The notes: generated by a model from the letters alone, not told the origin. Numbered from the stretch's first letter, positions 18,659 to 28,232 are shown. The stretch is DNA of 64,000 bases from Haemophilus parainfluenzae (GCF_003252725.1 NZ_QEPO01000002.1:248001-312000); one strand, 5' to 3'. Made by a program: numbers and translations.

Positions 18659-19636
18659 ATGAAGTTAAAACTAACCGCACTTTTTATTGGTTTATTAACG
18701 ATTATCTTCGCATTATTACCTTGGCTGTTTGTGCAAGTTGCTGATTGGCAAAAAGCCTTTAATCAGTTGATCTCTGAAAATCTACACCAGATTCAAGCAC
18801 ATTCATCAACGGCAGGATTGTGGTTGATTTTTGCCGCCTTTTCTTATGGTGTATTACATGCATTAGGGCCTGGGCATGGCAAATTTATTATCGCTAGTTA
18901 TCTTTCTACGCACGAAAGCCAACTTAAGACCAGCGTACGCTTAAGCTTGCTTTCCTCTCTCATGCAAGGTTTTGTCGCAGTTGCTGCAACCTCCATTGTG
19001 GTGGTGATACTTAATCTTTCCTCAAAATATTTTAAACTTAGTCAGTTATGGCTGGAACGTAGTGCTTTAATTTTATTAGTGCTGTTAGGGCTTTATTGGA
19101 TCGCTCAAGGTCTGAAAGGCTTAAAGAAAAAGCAATCTTTTCGTATCACATCGATTCAATCATTACCAAAACAGATTGGAACAGCTTCGCCTTTTCGATA
19201 TGGGCAAGGAAAAGTAAGCCAAACACAGTGTAGCTGTGGGCATCAACATCTACCGAATAATCAACAGCTTAAGCAATCAGGTGATTTAAAATCTCAGCTC
19301 TTAGTGATTTTGACTATTGGTATGCGACCGTGTAGTGGCGCTATTTTTGTGCTCTTTCTCGCTTATATGCTGGATCTTTATTGGTGGGGAATTGTAGCTA
19401 CGTTTGCCATGTCTCTGGGCACAGGATTAATGCTTTCACTTTTTGCTGCGTTAGTGCGCTATGCGAGAAATGTCGCAACGCGATTAGGCCATTGGTACGG
19501 TTTAACTGGTTCTAATCAAAAAGGTGAGGCCATGATTAAATGCATTGCGGGCGCAATTATGATCTTTTTTGCACTAAGCTTGTTATATGGCTCGATGGGG
19601 GCTGTAACAGGTGGCGCAGCCTTGTTTGGTGGGTAA
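18659..19636 (+). CDS. zevB: NicO/RcnA-family membrane transporter ZevB
   Basis: 325 residues, about six to seven transmembrane helices. Family signatures are HALGPGHGK at 67-75 and the later GMRPCSGA; a cytoplasmic loop carries CSCGHQHL, a likely metal-binding patch. NicO-family proteins move Ni, Co or Zn; the pairing with a DUF1007 protein and resemblance to Haemophilus ZevB point to zinc. A USS lies in the first codons. Translation is likely coupled to zevA. Confidence 0.87.
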   Translation: MKLKLTALFIGLLTIIFALLPWLFVQVADWQKAFNQLISENLHQIQAHSSTAGLWLIFAAFSYGVLHALGPGHGKFIIASYLSTHESQLKTSVRLSLLSSLMQGFVAVAATSIVVVILNLSSKYFKLSQLWLERSALILLVLLGLYWIAQGLKGLKKKQSFRITSIQSLPKQIGTASPFRYGQGKVSQTQCSCGHQHLPNNQQLKQSGDLKSQLLVILTIGMRPCSGAIFVLFLAYMLDLYWWGIVATFAMSLGTGLMLSLFAALVRYARNVATRLGHWYGLTGSNQKGEAMIKCIAGAIMIFFALSLLYGSMGAVTGGAALFGG

Positions 19637-19642
19637 AGAAAA

Positions 19643-19664
19643 GGGCAGCGTTTGCTGCCCATTT
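19643..19664. terminator. Hairpin between zevB and the nitroreductase gene
   Basis: GGGCAGC pairs with GCTGCCC around GTTT-type loop (19643-19660); T-tract weak. It lies between convergent genes. Confidence 0.6.
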
Positions 19665-19677
19665 ATTTGAAAATAGA

Positions 19678-20340
19678 TTATTCAACCCAAGTAACGATTT
19701 CTTCAATTGGTCTACGAGATTTTTTGGTAATGTCTCTCGTTCGATAACCAAATGTTGCTGCCACGGATACGCCCCATTCATTTGGATCAAAGAGGCCTTC
19801 AGCGGCTAAAACTTCATTCATTTTATCGTAGTTAAAGCCTTCAATAGGGCAAGAATCTACACCGATAGCGGCAGCACCAGTTAGCATATTCGCTAATGCA
19901 ATGTAGGTTTGTTTGCTTGTCCAGTCAAATAATGCTCGTTCGCTTTCTGCGGTTTTCATTTCAACTTCTTGTAAGCCTTTATATTTTTCCAAGGCTTTTT
20001 CTAATTGCTCTCCTTGTAAACCTCTACGCACCGCCACATCACGGAAGAAAGGCGTGTCATATCGAGCATTTTTCTTCGCAAGAATGATCACTAAATGACT
20101 ACAATCATCTAATTGATATTGCATACCCCAGCTAAAAGGTTTGAGCTTATCGCGCAATGCTTTATTTTGAATAACTAAGAACTTCCATGGCTCAGAACCG
20201 ACTGAACTTGGTGATAAACGAGCAAATTCTAAAATTGCCGCGAAATCTTCTTGGCTAATTTTTTTATTCGGATCGTAATAACGTGTGGAACAGCGATTTT
20301 CGAATACCTGAAGCATCTGTTCGCGTGTAATTTGACTCAT
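19678..20340 (-). CDS. NAD(P)H nitroreductase family flavoprotein
   Basis: 220 residues. The N-terminus (RCSTRYYDPNKKISQEDFAAILEFARLSPSSVGSEPWKF is typical in pattern) carries the FMN-binding Arg-Ser-x-Arg region and the SPSS..EPW motif; the C-terminus has the GYRTRD segment. Fits the oxygen-insensitive NfsB/YfkO type group, which reduces nitroaromatics and quinones using FMN. Physiological substrate unknown. Preceded by GAGGAAG, a good ribosome binding site; single gene between convergent zevB and an upstream USS. Confidence 0.88.
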   Translation of the reverse strand: MSQITREQMLQVFENRCSTRYYDPNKKISQEDFAAILEFARLSPSSVGSEPWKFLVIQNKALRDKLKPFSWGMQYQLDDCSHLVIILAKKNARYDTPFFRDVAVRRGLQGEQLEKALEKYKGLQEVEMKTAESERALFDWTSKQTYIALANMLTGAAAIGVDSCPIEGFNYDKMNEVLAAEGLFDPNEWGVSVAATFGYRTRDITKKSRRPIEEIVTWVE

Positions 20341-20388
20341 GTTTTCTTCCTCTTAACATTATCTAATTTGTGATCTTTTGACCGCACT

Positions 20389-21132
20389 TTAGCGCTCTTT
20401 CCAATATCCAATCCACTCTTTGAGTAATTGCATATTTTTCGTAATTGCGCCACCTTGCGGAATAAAATGCATCATATTAAGTCCATAACTGTCAGGCGTA
20501 ATGCCTTCACCTACACTTGCAGGTAACACATCAAAGCCTTGTTGTTGGAATAATAATTTTGCACGTTGCATATGCCATTCATTGGTAACTAAAATAATTT
20601 TATGAATACCTTCTTTTTCCAATATTTGTTTGGTGAAAAGGGCATTTTCTTTGGTGGTAAGTGCTTTAGGTTCAATCCATTTAGTTGGCACATTAAAGAA
20701 GTTTTGGAGCTCTTCTGCGGCGATTTTGGCCTCAATGGCACCAGTTGGACTCGCCCCTGTAATCAATAGTGGCAAGTGCGTTTCTTTTTGTAAGAAAGCG
20801 GCATAACGTAAGCGTTCAAGTTGAATACCCGTTGAAGCTAATGGCGCATAAAGCTCTTTGCTATCACGTAAACCACCACCCAGTAAAACGATCGCTTGAG
20901 CTTGTTGATAATCTTGCAGTGTTAAATGATCTTCAGTAATGAGACTGTCTTTAAGTACTTGTGCAGTGTAAGGAATACTTAAAAGATAGAGTAGTGAGAA
21001 ACCAAGTGCGGTCGAAATTCGGCTTAATTTTTTAAAATTGAATTTAGCTAGAATAAGAGATAGCCCCCACAAAATTAAAATATTAAATGGGGGAAGAATC
21101 ATGGCGGTAATGAGTTTTTTCAATTCAAACAT
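20389..21132 (-). CDS. DUF218 (YdcF/ElyC/SanA) family envelope protein
   Basis: 247 residues: two N-terminal transmembrane helices (about residues 11-29 and 38-58) and a DUF218 domain with VLLGGGLRDSKELYAPLASTG, LLITGASPTGA, and VTNEWHMQRA with its conserved His. ElyC affects undecaprenyl-phosphate/peptidoglycan metabolism in E. coli; the same could apply here. Its ATG overlaps the stop of the pyruvyltransferase gene (TAATG), so it is the last gene of a three-gene operon with envelope-polysaccharide character. Confidence 0.8.
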   Translation of the reverse strand: MFELKKLITAMILPPFNILILWGLSLILAKFNFKKLSRISTALGFSLLYLLSIPYTAQVLKDSLITEDHLTLQDYQQAQAIVLLGGGLRDSKELYAPLASTGIQLERLRYAAFLQKETHLPLLITGASPTGAIEAKIAAEELQNFFNVPTKWIEPKALTTKENALFTKQILEKEGIHKIILVTNEWHMQRAKLLFQQQGFDVLPASVGEGITPDSYGLNMMHFIPQGGAITKNMQLLKEWIGYWKER

Positions 21133-22088
21133 TATTTATCCAATTCAACAAAATCCAACTCTTTAGTCCACAATTTCGCATAGCTGCTATTTTTACCATA
21201 AGAGTTATCGCAAACACGATTTGGAATTTCTAACAAGCAAGAGAAAATATGACCATGTAAGCGAGTTGTGGTCACTTTGTCGTTCGCTAAGAATACTTGC
21301 GCAACACGTTTTACAATGTGCTGAGTATAGGCATACCAGAATTGATGGCAGAGATCTTTTAGCCAACTTAAACCAAATTTATTGGCCATTTTACTCATTC
21401 GCCAACTTAATGCTAAAACCACATCATCTTCGGTTGAAAGAATGTCTTCCCAGTCTTTTACATTGCTGTTGGCGGGCAGTTGCGCGAGGATATTTTTCTC
21501 TACATCACTTGCTTCAATGTCTTTACGCAAGAAATAAAGTTGTTCACCCGTTGTGCCTTGCTTGGTTTCCATCGTGCCATAAAGCTGATGTGCCATATCC
21601 GGTGATAAATAAACATGATCAGAAAATTGTGCAAATAAGTTCTCCGTTCTTTCATCGCGAGCTAGTAGATGGCAATCACTGTGGCTACGGAAAAGTGCGG
21701 CTGATTTTTGCAGATTTTCTTCGTGCTTAAAATAAGCGGTTTGTGGTAACACAATAATGCGATTATTCGGAAAATGGGTCACCATTTCTTCACGGATCTT
21801 TTGATGCTGCGGATAAAGATCACCAAAGTTGCCACCACCATGTAAAAGAATGGTAGTGTTCGGTGTAATTTTTGCTTTGACTTCTTTAAGATCTAAATCA
21901 TATTCACAGCGTTTTAAGGTCACGTTAATGTGGAGATCTTTGAAAAATTGTTCTGTGCCGTGATAAATCAATAAATCGCCCACGTTCAAATGAAGCGGGT
22001 AGTCAAAATAAAATACGTCGTTTTTATCTTTGATCAGTTCAACAATAGGATTCAGTTTATTTTTTAAATCAATAAGGAGTTGATTCAT
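21132..22088 (-). CDS. Polysaccharide pyruvyl transferase family protein
   Basis: 318 residues. The motifs VGDLLIYHG (37-44) and HGGGNFGDLYP (83-93), the D.HLLARDE segment and the C-terminal TTRLHGHIFSCLL are those of the CsaB/WcaK/ExoV pyruvyltransferase family, which transfers pyruvate from PEP as a ketal onto sugars of surface glycans. Overlaps the flippase gene upstream by 20 bases and the DUF218 gene downstream by one. No glycosyltransferase lies nearby, so the acceptor glycan must be made elsewhere. It carries only a degenerate USS (AAGTGCGGC near 21693). Confidence 0.82.
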   Translation of the reverse strand: MNQLLIDLKNKLNPIVELIKDKNDVFYFDYPLHLNVGDLLIYHGTEQFFKDLHINVTLKRCEYDLDLKEVKAKITPNTTILLHGGGNFGDLYPQHQKIREEMVTHFPNNRIIVLPQTAYFKHEENLQKSAALFRSHSDCHLLARDERTENLFAQFSDHVYLSPDMAHQLYGTMETKQGTTGEQLYFLRKDIEASDVEKNILAQLPANSNVKDWEDILSTEDDVVLALSWRMSKMANKFGLSWLKDLCHQFWYAYTQHIVKRVAQVFLANDKVTTTRLHGHIFSCLLEIPNRVCDNSYGKNSSYAKLWTKELDFVELDK

Positions 22089-23607
22089 TTTTTACTCTTT
22101 TCTTTAAATAGCTAAACAAGAAATTTTTTTCTGCTGTGTTTAATCCGAAGATTAAAATGACACAGATTAATACCATTTCTAAGATGATGGATTGTCCAAT
22201 AAATTCCAATAAAGAATAGCTACGGGTAGTATCTGATATATAGATGATACCTAATAGCAGACCAAACACCACGCCGACATTCACTAAATATGAGACAAAT
22301 TCTTTTTGGTTAAATTTAATTTTTTTATTAATAAAATATAATCGATAGATTTGTGAGATGACCATCGTACTAAATTTACCCACAAAGGCAAATACTGGAT
22401 TATAACCTAGTGTGAACAAATAATAAGCCAATGGCACCGTACAAAGATCAATTAACGCAACGATGATATTGTATTGTTTTACGGTAGATGTGCCAATGGC
22501 TAATGCACTCATCCAAAATGCGCCAGCCATTGCGCTGATTAATAAGCAAGCAATAATAGCTTGTACAAGTTGTTCAGTATATTGCGGAAGATGATCGCCT
22601 AACCAAAATGTCAGTAAGGTATGGGTGAAATACAATACAGGCGCAGAGAGAATCGCCATTAAATAAAGTGAATATTTTGAAATACCAAGAATTAATTGGC
22701 GATTGCGATCATAATCTTTTGCTGCATAAGACTGGACTAACTGCGGATTAGCCGCCATTTGGAAATTATTCACAAAGCTATAAACAGCACCTTCTACCTG
22801 AGTCGCAATAGCGACAGCTGCATTGACTGCTACGCCAAAGAATAGGTTAGATACCATATTCAAGCCTTGTGTTGAACCCACATAAGCGACTTGCCCCATA
22901 AGCATCCAACCGGAAAAACTCACCATTTCTTTAGTTTTGCTTAAATCTTTATATAAGTGGAAACGTGCGGCCTCTTTGAAATAATATTTAGTGAATAACA
23001 CATAAAGGGAGAGCACAATTAAGCTGACTGAAAGCAATAAGCAACCATAAGTAATCAACTTATCGTAATGTGTGATATGGCTTAAGATAAAGACAGAGGT
23101 CAGTTTTAAAATGGTTTCCCCTAATCCCAACCAAGCATAGAATCCCATTTTCTCGTGTGCAACAATCATGGCATTAAATGGCACCTTGATGATTTCAACA
23201 AGGGCAATAATTAATGCTAATTGGTAAACGATATTTGCGGCTTGCAAGCGTTCAGCGGGGATCACCAATTTGTGATTTAAAAACCATAAACCGACGGTTT
23301 CGGCTAACACGAATACGATAAAAATAATGAGTAGGTGATTTAAGATACTAATATTAAAGACTTTATTGACACGTGGAATGTCATTCGAGGCTTTTTCTAC
23401 GTTAATAAAACGCTGAGTAGTGGCGGTCATTGTGCCATTAAAAAAGGAAAATAAGACCACGACACCCATCACAATGTTGTAGATACCAAAATCTTCCACA
23501 CCCAATACCTGCAATACCACACGAGAGATATACAGCATCGCCCCCATATTGAAGAGCATTCGGATGTAAAGAAATAGCGTATTTTTGGCAATGGTTTTAT
23601 TTGACAT
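22069..23607 (-). CDS. Wzx-like polysaccharide flippase (MATE/MOP superfamily)
   Basis: About 512 residues with 12 or more hydrophobic helices. The N-terminus (SNKTIAKNTLFLYIRMLFNM.ISLYTSRVVLQVLG-like pattern with ISRVVLQVLGVEDFGIYNIVMGVV) is characteristic of O-antigen/lipid-linked-glycan flippases. I set the start at ATG 23607; the frame remains open upstream to 23688 but that extension is not membrane-like. First gene of the operon with the pyruvyltransferase and DUF218 protein. No uptake signal is present in this gene. Confidence 0.82.
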   Translation of the reverse strand: MSNKTIAKNTLFLYIRMLFNMGAMLYISRVVLQVLGVEDFGIYNIVMGVVVLFSFFNGTMTATTQRFINVEKASNDIPRVNKVFNISILNHLLIIFIVFVLAETVGLWFLNHKLVIPAERLQAANIVYQLALIIALVEIIKVPFNAMIVAHEKMGFYAWLGLGETILKLTSVFILSHITHYDKLITYGCLLLSVSLIVLSLYVLFTKYYFKEAARFHLYKDLSKTKEMVSFSGWMLMGQVAYVGSTQGLNMVSNLFFGVAVNAAVAIATQVEGAVYSFVNNFQMAANPQLVQSYAAKDYDRNRQLILGISKYSLYLMAILSAPVLYFTHTLLTFWLGDHLPQYTEQLVQAIIACLLISAMAGAFWMSALAIGTSTVKQYNIIVALIDLCTVPLAYYLFTLGYNPVFAFVGKFSTMVISQIYRLYFINKKIKFNQKEFVSYLVNVGVVFGLLLGIIYISDTTRSYSLLEFIGQSIILEMVLICVILIFGLNTAEKNFLFSYLKKRVKNESTPY

Positions 23608-23709
23608 TGTGAGAATGAAATTAGAAAAATTGGAGGAATTATAGGGGGGATTGGGGTGTGTAGCAAGCATTGTGCAAGTTCTAAGCAATTGTACGGGCGT
23701 AGTAAAAAG

Positions 23710-23737
23710 AAAAGGCTAAATATAATTTAGCCTTTTG
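23710..23737 (-). terminator. Terminator after the ABC transporter gene
   Basis: AAAAGGCTAAA pairs with TTTAGCCTTTT; on the minus strand it is followed by TTCTTTTTAC, just past the stop at 23742. It also faces the flippase gene start. Confidence 0.75.
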
Positions 23738-23741
23738 TTAT

Positions 23742-25500
23742 TTAGACGATGCAGACAGCTAGATCTAATTGCTTGTTATGGAATTGATGTAATGTACCAC
23801 GATGGCCGACACTTAGAATGATCATATTCGGTAAGCGCTCTTTAATTGTTTTATAAAGAAGGTACTCGGTTGGCTCATCAAGTGCTGATGTGGTTTCATC
23901 TAAAAAGACCACTTCAGGCTTCGTCAGTAAAATCCGAATAAATGCCACACGCTGTAATTCACCCGGTGACAAAATTGCTTGCCAATCGTTCTCTACATCA
24001 AGGCTATGAAGATATTTATCTAAACAGCAATCAGCCAGTGTTTTTTCCAATTCAGGATGATAAGGATCGATATCCGGATAGCAAATCGCTTCACGTAGCG
24101 TACCTTGTGGCATATAAGGACGCTGTGGTAAGAATAAACTGGTCACACAAGGATGTTCCACCAGACCCACTGTCTCAAAAGGATAAATCCCCGCCATCGC
24201 TTTTAATAGCGATGTTTTCCCTGTGCCAGATGGACCTTGAATTAATAAAGCATCACCATTTCTTAATTCAATATTTAAGTTATTAAGCAACAATCTGCCT
24301 TGGTCATCTTTAATACCAAAATTTGATAACGCAACACGGTTAGAACATTTCATTGGTTGATGAACCTCTAAATGATCTAATTCATCCAATTTCGTCATAA
24401 AACCATAAAGACGATTTAAACGCGCTTGGTAGAGCGTAAATTCTTCATAGAACAAACGGAAGAAGGAAAGTGCGGTCATTAATCGGTTAAATGCTTGCAC
24501 AGTTTGGTGCATATCGCCCAGTTTGATTTGTCCAGTGAAAAAACGAGGCGCTTGCAGCATTAGCGGTAAGAGTTTTGCAACACGTGTGACACTTCCATTA
24601 AAGCCGTCTAATCCCAACATTCTCAATACAATTGCCCAACGGTTATGAATGATTTGAGCAAATTTGTTTTTCAGTAAATGCTGTTCTTGTTGTTCACCTT
24701 GATAGAACGCGATACTTTCTGCATTATCTCGCACTCGAATTAAAGAATAACGGTAGTCACCATTGAGTTTTTCTTTATTAAAGTTCAGCTTAATTAAGGG
24801 ATGTCCAATCCAAACGGACATTAATGTTGCAAGGATAATAAAAGCATAAATAAAGAAAACGACGCCTTTTTCGATATTTAATCCGAAAAGACTTAACACG
24901 CCAGAGAGACCAAAGGATGATGGTAAATTCAATGGTAGTCAGAACAGAATTAATCATGCCACGTACAATAGTGACAGTGCTACTAATAAATTCACGTGCA
25001 TCTTGTTCAATACGTTGATCAATATTATCGGGCAGATCTTTTTCGTATTTGAGGCGATAGTATTTTTTATTTTCTAACCATCGTTTAACAAGGACTTTAT
25101 TCAAGCTTTCCAACCAACGGATTTCAAATACTTGCTGTAAGAAATAATTGGCAATGGAGTGGATAACTTGTACTAATACTAAGAGTGCGTTCAGTTTTGC
25201 AAAGAACCAAAACTTGTCCGCATCTAATTCCTGCATTGAGCTATAAAGCCCGTTATAGAAAAAAGAGTTGAGTACGCTAAAGCGCACTTCTAACAAAATC
25301 ATGGTAAACAACACCAGTAGCATAATGATGATTTTGATGCTGTTACGGCGATTAATCGAAGGAGATGCAATATGCCAAAACTTTTGACCAAATGAGGTTT
25401 GTTTTAATGCTATCATCACCATGCTAAAGCATAAAACTACCCAGAAAAGTGCGGTCAAAATCCAGCTTAAACTTGAGTTAAGTTCAGTTTGCCAATTCAT
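23742..25500 (-). pseudogene. YddA/SbmA-type ABC transporter (fused permease-ATPase), frameshifted
   Basis: Two frames make one protein. 25500-24900 encodes the membrane domain (MNWQTELN... to TIEFTIILWSL); the second frame resumes as SGVLSLFGLNIEKGVVFF and runs through Walker A GPSGTGKTS, an LSPGELQR signature and LDETTSALDEPTE to 23742. The break is at 24903-24909: the minus strand reads TGGTCTCTCTGG, and adding back one TC repeat unit (TGGTCTCTCTCTGG) restores W-S-L-S-G-V. The repaired protein would be about 586 residues, the size of the H. influenzae homologue as I recall it. Substrate unknown. Inactive unless slippage or a sequencing error is involved. Confidence 0.85.
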
Positions 25501-25524
25501 TGATTATCCATAAAGTAAAAAACG

Positions 25525-25549
25525 AAAAAAGGGCGAAATGATTCGCCCT
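25525..25549 (-). terminator. Terminator after the siderophore receptor gene
   Basis: GGGCGAA pairs with TTCGCCC (25531-25548) and on the minus strand runs into six T residues, directly past the receptor stop codon. Confidence 0.85.
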
Positions 25550-25565
25550 CGTATTGTGCGCTCAA

Positions 25566-27747
25566 TTAAAACTCAACTTTCGTGTTGAAGATAAATTCAC
25601 GTCCATAACCTAATGCAACAGGGATTAACGTGTTTGTTGCGTTACCAGAGGTAGATGGATAGTAAGTTTTATCTGTTAAGTTTTTACCGTTAAGTTGGAA
25701 GGATACTTTCTTGCCAGAGATTTTTGTATCGTAAGCAATAAAGGCATCATATACCACGGCATGAGGTAATTTGTATGCTTTTGTGTAATCACTGTTATAA
25801 GCATGCCAAGAACCTAAATAACGAGCACCACCACCAACACGGATGTTACCAAAATCAAATTCACCTACGTTGTAAGCTAAGAATAGAGAAGCTTGATGTT
25901 TTGGTACACCTGAAAGTTGTTGATTTACCGCATCAGGATAAAGTTCATTTTCAAGTGATTTTACTTTGGTGTATGTATAGTTAGCCGCTACGCTTAGACT
26001 ATCCGTAATTTGACCATTAAGATCAAATTCCACCCCACGAGAACGTTGTTTGCCGACGATATTCAATTGCGCATTTGAACCAGAACCAACGGATTCAGCC
26101 ACATTGCGTTTGCTGATATTGAATAATGCAAGTGTTGCATTAAAGCCTGAGTTTTCGTATTTTGCACCAATTTCAAAAGATTTACCTTGTTCTGGTTTTA
26201 AATCGCCGCTAACAGGTGTTGCCACACTCATTTGTGGACGGAAAGATTCGGAGTAGTTCGCAAATGTTGCAATATGTGGCGTAAATTTATATACGGCACC
26301 TAATTGATACAATAATTTACCATCGTGCTGATCGGTATTTCCGGTTTTGGTTAGATTTTGACCTTTTTTACAGTTTGCTGCATTTAAGCAGTGACGTCCT
26401 GCAAATTGATCAAAATACTCATAACGTAAGCCACCCGTCATGATAAAGTTATCTGTAAAGTAGGCGGTATCTTGAATATAAATACCAACAGTTTTGAGAT
26501 AGTTATATTGATAGGCGTTGCCGTTACCATTTTTATGTGCTGCAACAGGGCTGGTATAGTTTGGATTATCAATATTGATATCAGAATTCATGATGCCTTG
26601 GTTATAAATAGGACCAAGATCACGAATATTACGCATTGCATCAATACCTGCTACAAAGCGGTTAGCGATATCACCAATACCAAATTCACCAACGATATTT
26701 AATGTACCGCTATGAACGCGTTGATCGCCTTGTTGCTGTTCAATCGCACGGCTGGCTGTACGTGTCTTAACGTTAATATTTGTAATACGAGCTTGATCGT
26801 AGAAATATTTGTAACGAGCATAGCTATAACCCGCATTTAATTTCCAACCGTCACTCAATTTGTGTTCGATTTTGAAATCAATGTTATCGGTTTTTGCTGT
26901 AGTTTCATTATTTGGTTCATCTAAACGACGCGATACAGGAATATCGGGTAATGCATTAGTTGCCGTTAAAAGATTTGTACCACGATCAAATGGCTCAAGA
27001 ATATCTTTGTGCTCATAAGAAAGAAGTACTTTAGTTTTATCATTTTCCCAAGAAAGTGATGGTGCGTAAGTGGTATTTTTCACTTTGCCAAAATTACGCC
27101 AGTAGTCTTTTTCTTGTTTGTCATAAATAAAGCGGTAAGCAAAACCATTTCCTAACCCACCAGTAAAATCTAATTGCGTTCCCCACAGGCTATGATTACC
27201 TAAGGTTCCACCAACGACATAACGTGGCGTTTGTTGTGGTTTTTTAGTAATGATATTAACTACACCACCTGGATCTTGAATACCATAATACAGATGCAGG
27301 TCCTTTTAAAACTTCAACGGTTTCAGTTGTCGCGCTAAAGTTTTTAGCTGGGCCAGCTTGTAAACCGTTACGCATAATTGAGTTGTCACGGTTTCCACCA
27401 AAACCACGTTTTTGAATAGAGTCAAACATACCACCTAAAGTATTTGCTTGACTAACACCACTGACATTATAAAGTGCATCAATGAGTGATTCAGGTTTGC
27501 GATCTTCTAGTAGCTTGGTCGAAAGAATATTTACTGTGTTTGGCGTGTCGAATACAGGCACTTCAGCTTTCGATACAACGGATGTCCCGGTTGTTTGATA
27601 ACCATTTTGTTTAATCCCCGTATCTTGAACATTGATTTGCTCAAGCACTTCGGTGTTTGTATTTGCGGCTTGTTCAGTTTCTGCAAAAGTAGAAGCGGAG
27701 AAACTCGCTAAAAGTGCGGTTGAAATAAGGCTTAATTTAAATTTCAT
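25566..27747 (-). pseudogene. TonB-dependent siderophore receptor, frameshifted in the plug domain
   Basis: From ATG 27747 a signal peptide (ending TFA/ETEQ), a TonB box (EVLEQINVQ) and a plug ([18 protein letters not shown]) run to [12 protein letters not shown], then stop 8 codons later. Reading on with a +2 correction gives [18 protein letters not shown], the canonical next motif, and an intact beta-barrel to the terminal TKVEF. The break is at 27284-27290: minus strand TTATGG where TTATATGG is expected, a loss of one AT unit. The repaired protein would have about 727 residues, in the ferrichrome/hydroxamate receptor class. An internal start at 27083 could give only a plugless barrel. Confidence 0.88.
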
Positions 27748-27792
27748 AATTGTTTTCCGATATATAACCCGATAGATAATAAAAGAGTTGCA

Positions 27793-27838
27793 AGTATAGC
27801 GAAAACGTTTTCGTCGATCAATGCAAATTATTTTCATT
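27793..27838 (-). promoter_or_regulatory. Siderophore receptor promoter with Fur box and LacI/PurR-type palindrome
   Basis: On the minus strand TTGATC (27821-27816) and TATACT (27798-27793) are 17 bases apart. Immediately upstream, 27820-27838 is a Fur-like palindrome (AATGAAAATAATTTGCATT). The spacer itself holds CGAAAACGTTTTCG (27800-27813), a perfect 14-base palindrome of the PurR/LacI-family operator type. Confidence 0.65.
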
Positions 27839-27890
27839 TATAGGTGTGATTTATTCAGAAAAAATTTATTCAAATTAAACAGGGGATAAA

Positions 27891-27923
27891 AAGAAAAAAT
27901 CCCAAGCTAAAAGGCTTGGGATT
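27891..27923 (-). terminator. Terminator of the tRNA-Val gene
   Basis: AATCCCAAGC pairs with GCTTGGGATT (27899-27923); the minus strand continues into TTTTTTC. It lies 7 bases past the tRNA. Confidence 0.85.
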
Positions 27924-27929
27924 GTAATA

Positions 27930-28006
27930 TGGTGCGACTAGCTGGACTCGAACCAGTGACCCCCACCATGTCAAGGTGGTGCTCTAACCAACTGAGCTAT
28001 AGTCGC
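27930..28006 (-). tRNA. tRNA-Val (anticodon GAC)
   Basis: On the minus strand a full cloverleaf can be drawn: acceptor GCGACTA with TAGTCGC, D-arm GCTC..GAGC, anticodon stem CCACC/GGTGG with loop TTGACAT (anticodon GAC), T-arm with GGTTCGAGTCC, discriminator A and an encoded CCA. It has its own promoter and terminator. Confidence 0.96.
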
Positions 28007-28022
28007 GTAAAGGATGTGGCAG

Positions 28023-28051
28023 ATGATAAACAGTTTTAATGATGAAAACAA
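28023..28051 (-). promoter_or_regulatory. Promoter of the tRNA-Val gene
   Basis: TTGTTT (28051-28046) and TATCAT (28028-28023) are 17 bases apart on the minus strand, ending about 16 bases before the mature tRNA 5' end. Confidence 0.65.
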
Positions 28052-28126
28052 GGGGATTTGTTTTAAGTTAAATTTAGCTGCTAAAAAAATAACCAAAATT
28101 TGTTGCAAAAACTCTCAGTGCTTGTT

Positions 28127-28155
28127 TTGATTTTGCAGTGGTTTAAGCGTATAAT
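28127..28155 (+). promoter_or_regulatory. Strong sigma-70 promoter for pykA
   Basis: TTGATT (28127-28132), a 17-base spacer and a consensus TATAAT (28150-28155), followed by a GC-rich GCGCG discriminator of the kind seen at growth-rate-controlled promoters. About 70 bases of leader remain before the ATG. Confidence 0.75.
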
Positions 28156-28232
28156 GCGCGATAGTTTTTATCTCGGATGAGCCGAAATTAAAAAAGCTTT
28201 TTTAAATTGTAACTATTTGTGGAGTTTAGATA

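Noticed and set aside
25566..27083. Barrel-only receptor translated from the internal ATG at 27083
   Set aside because: No ribosome binding site or signal peptide; the frame continues upstream into the plug domain, showing it is part of the broken gene.
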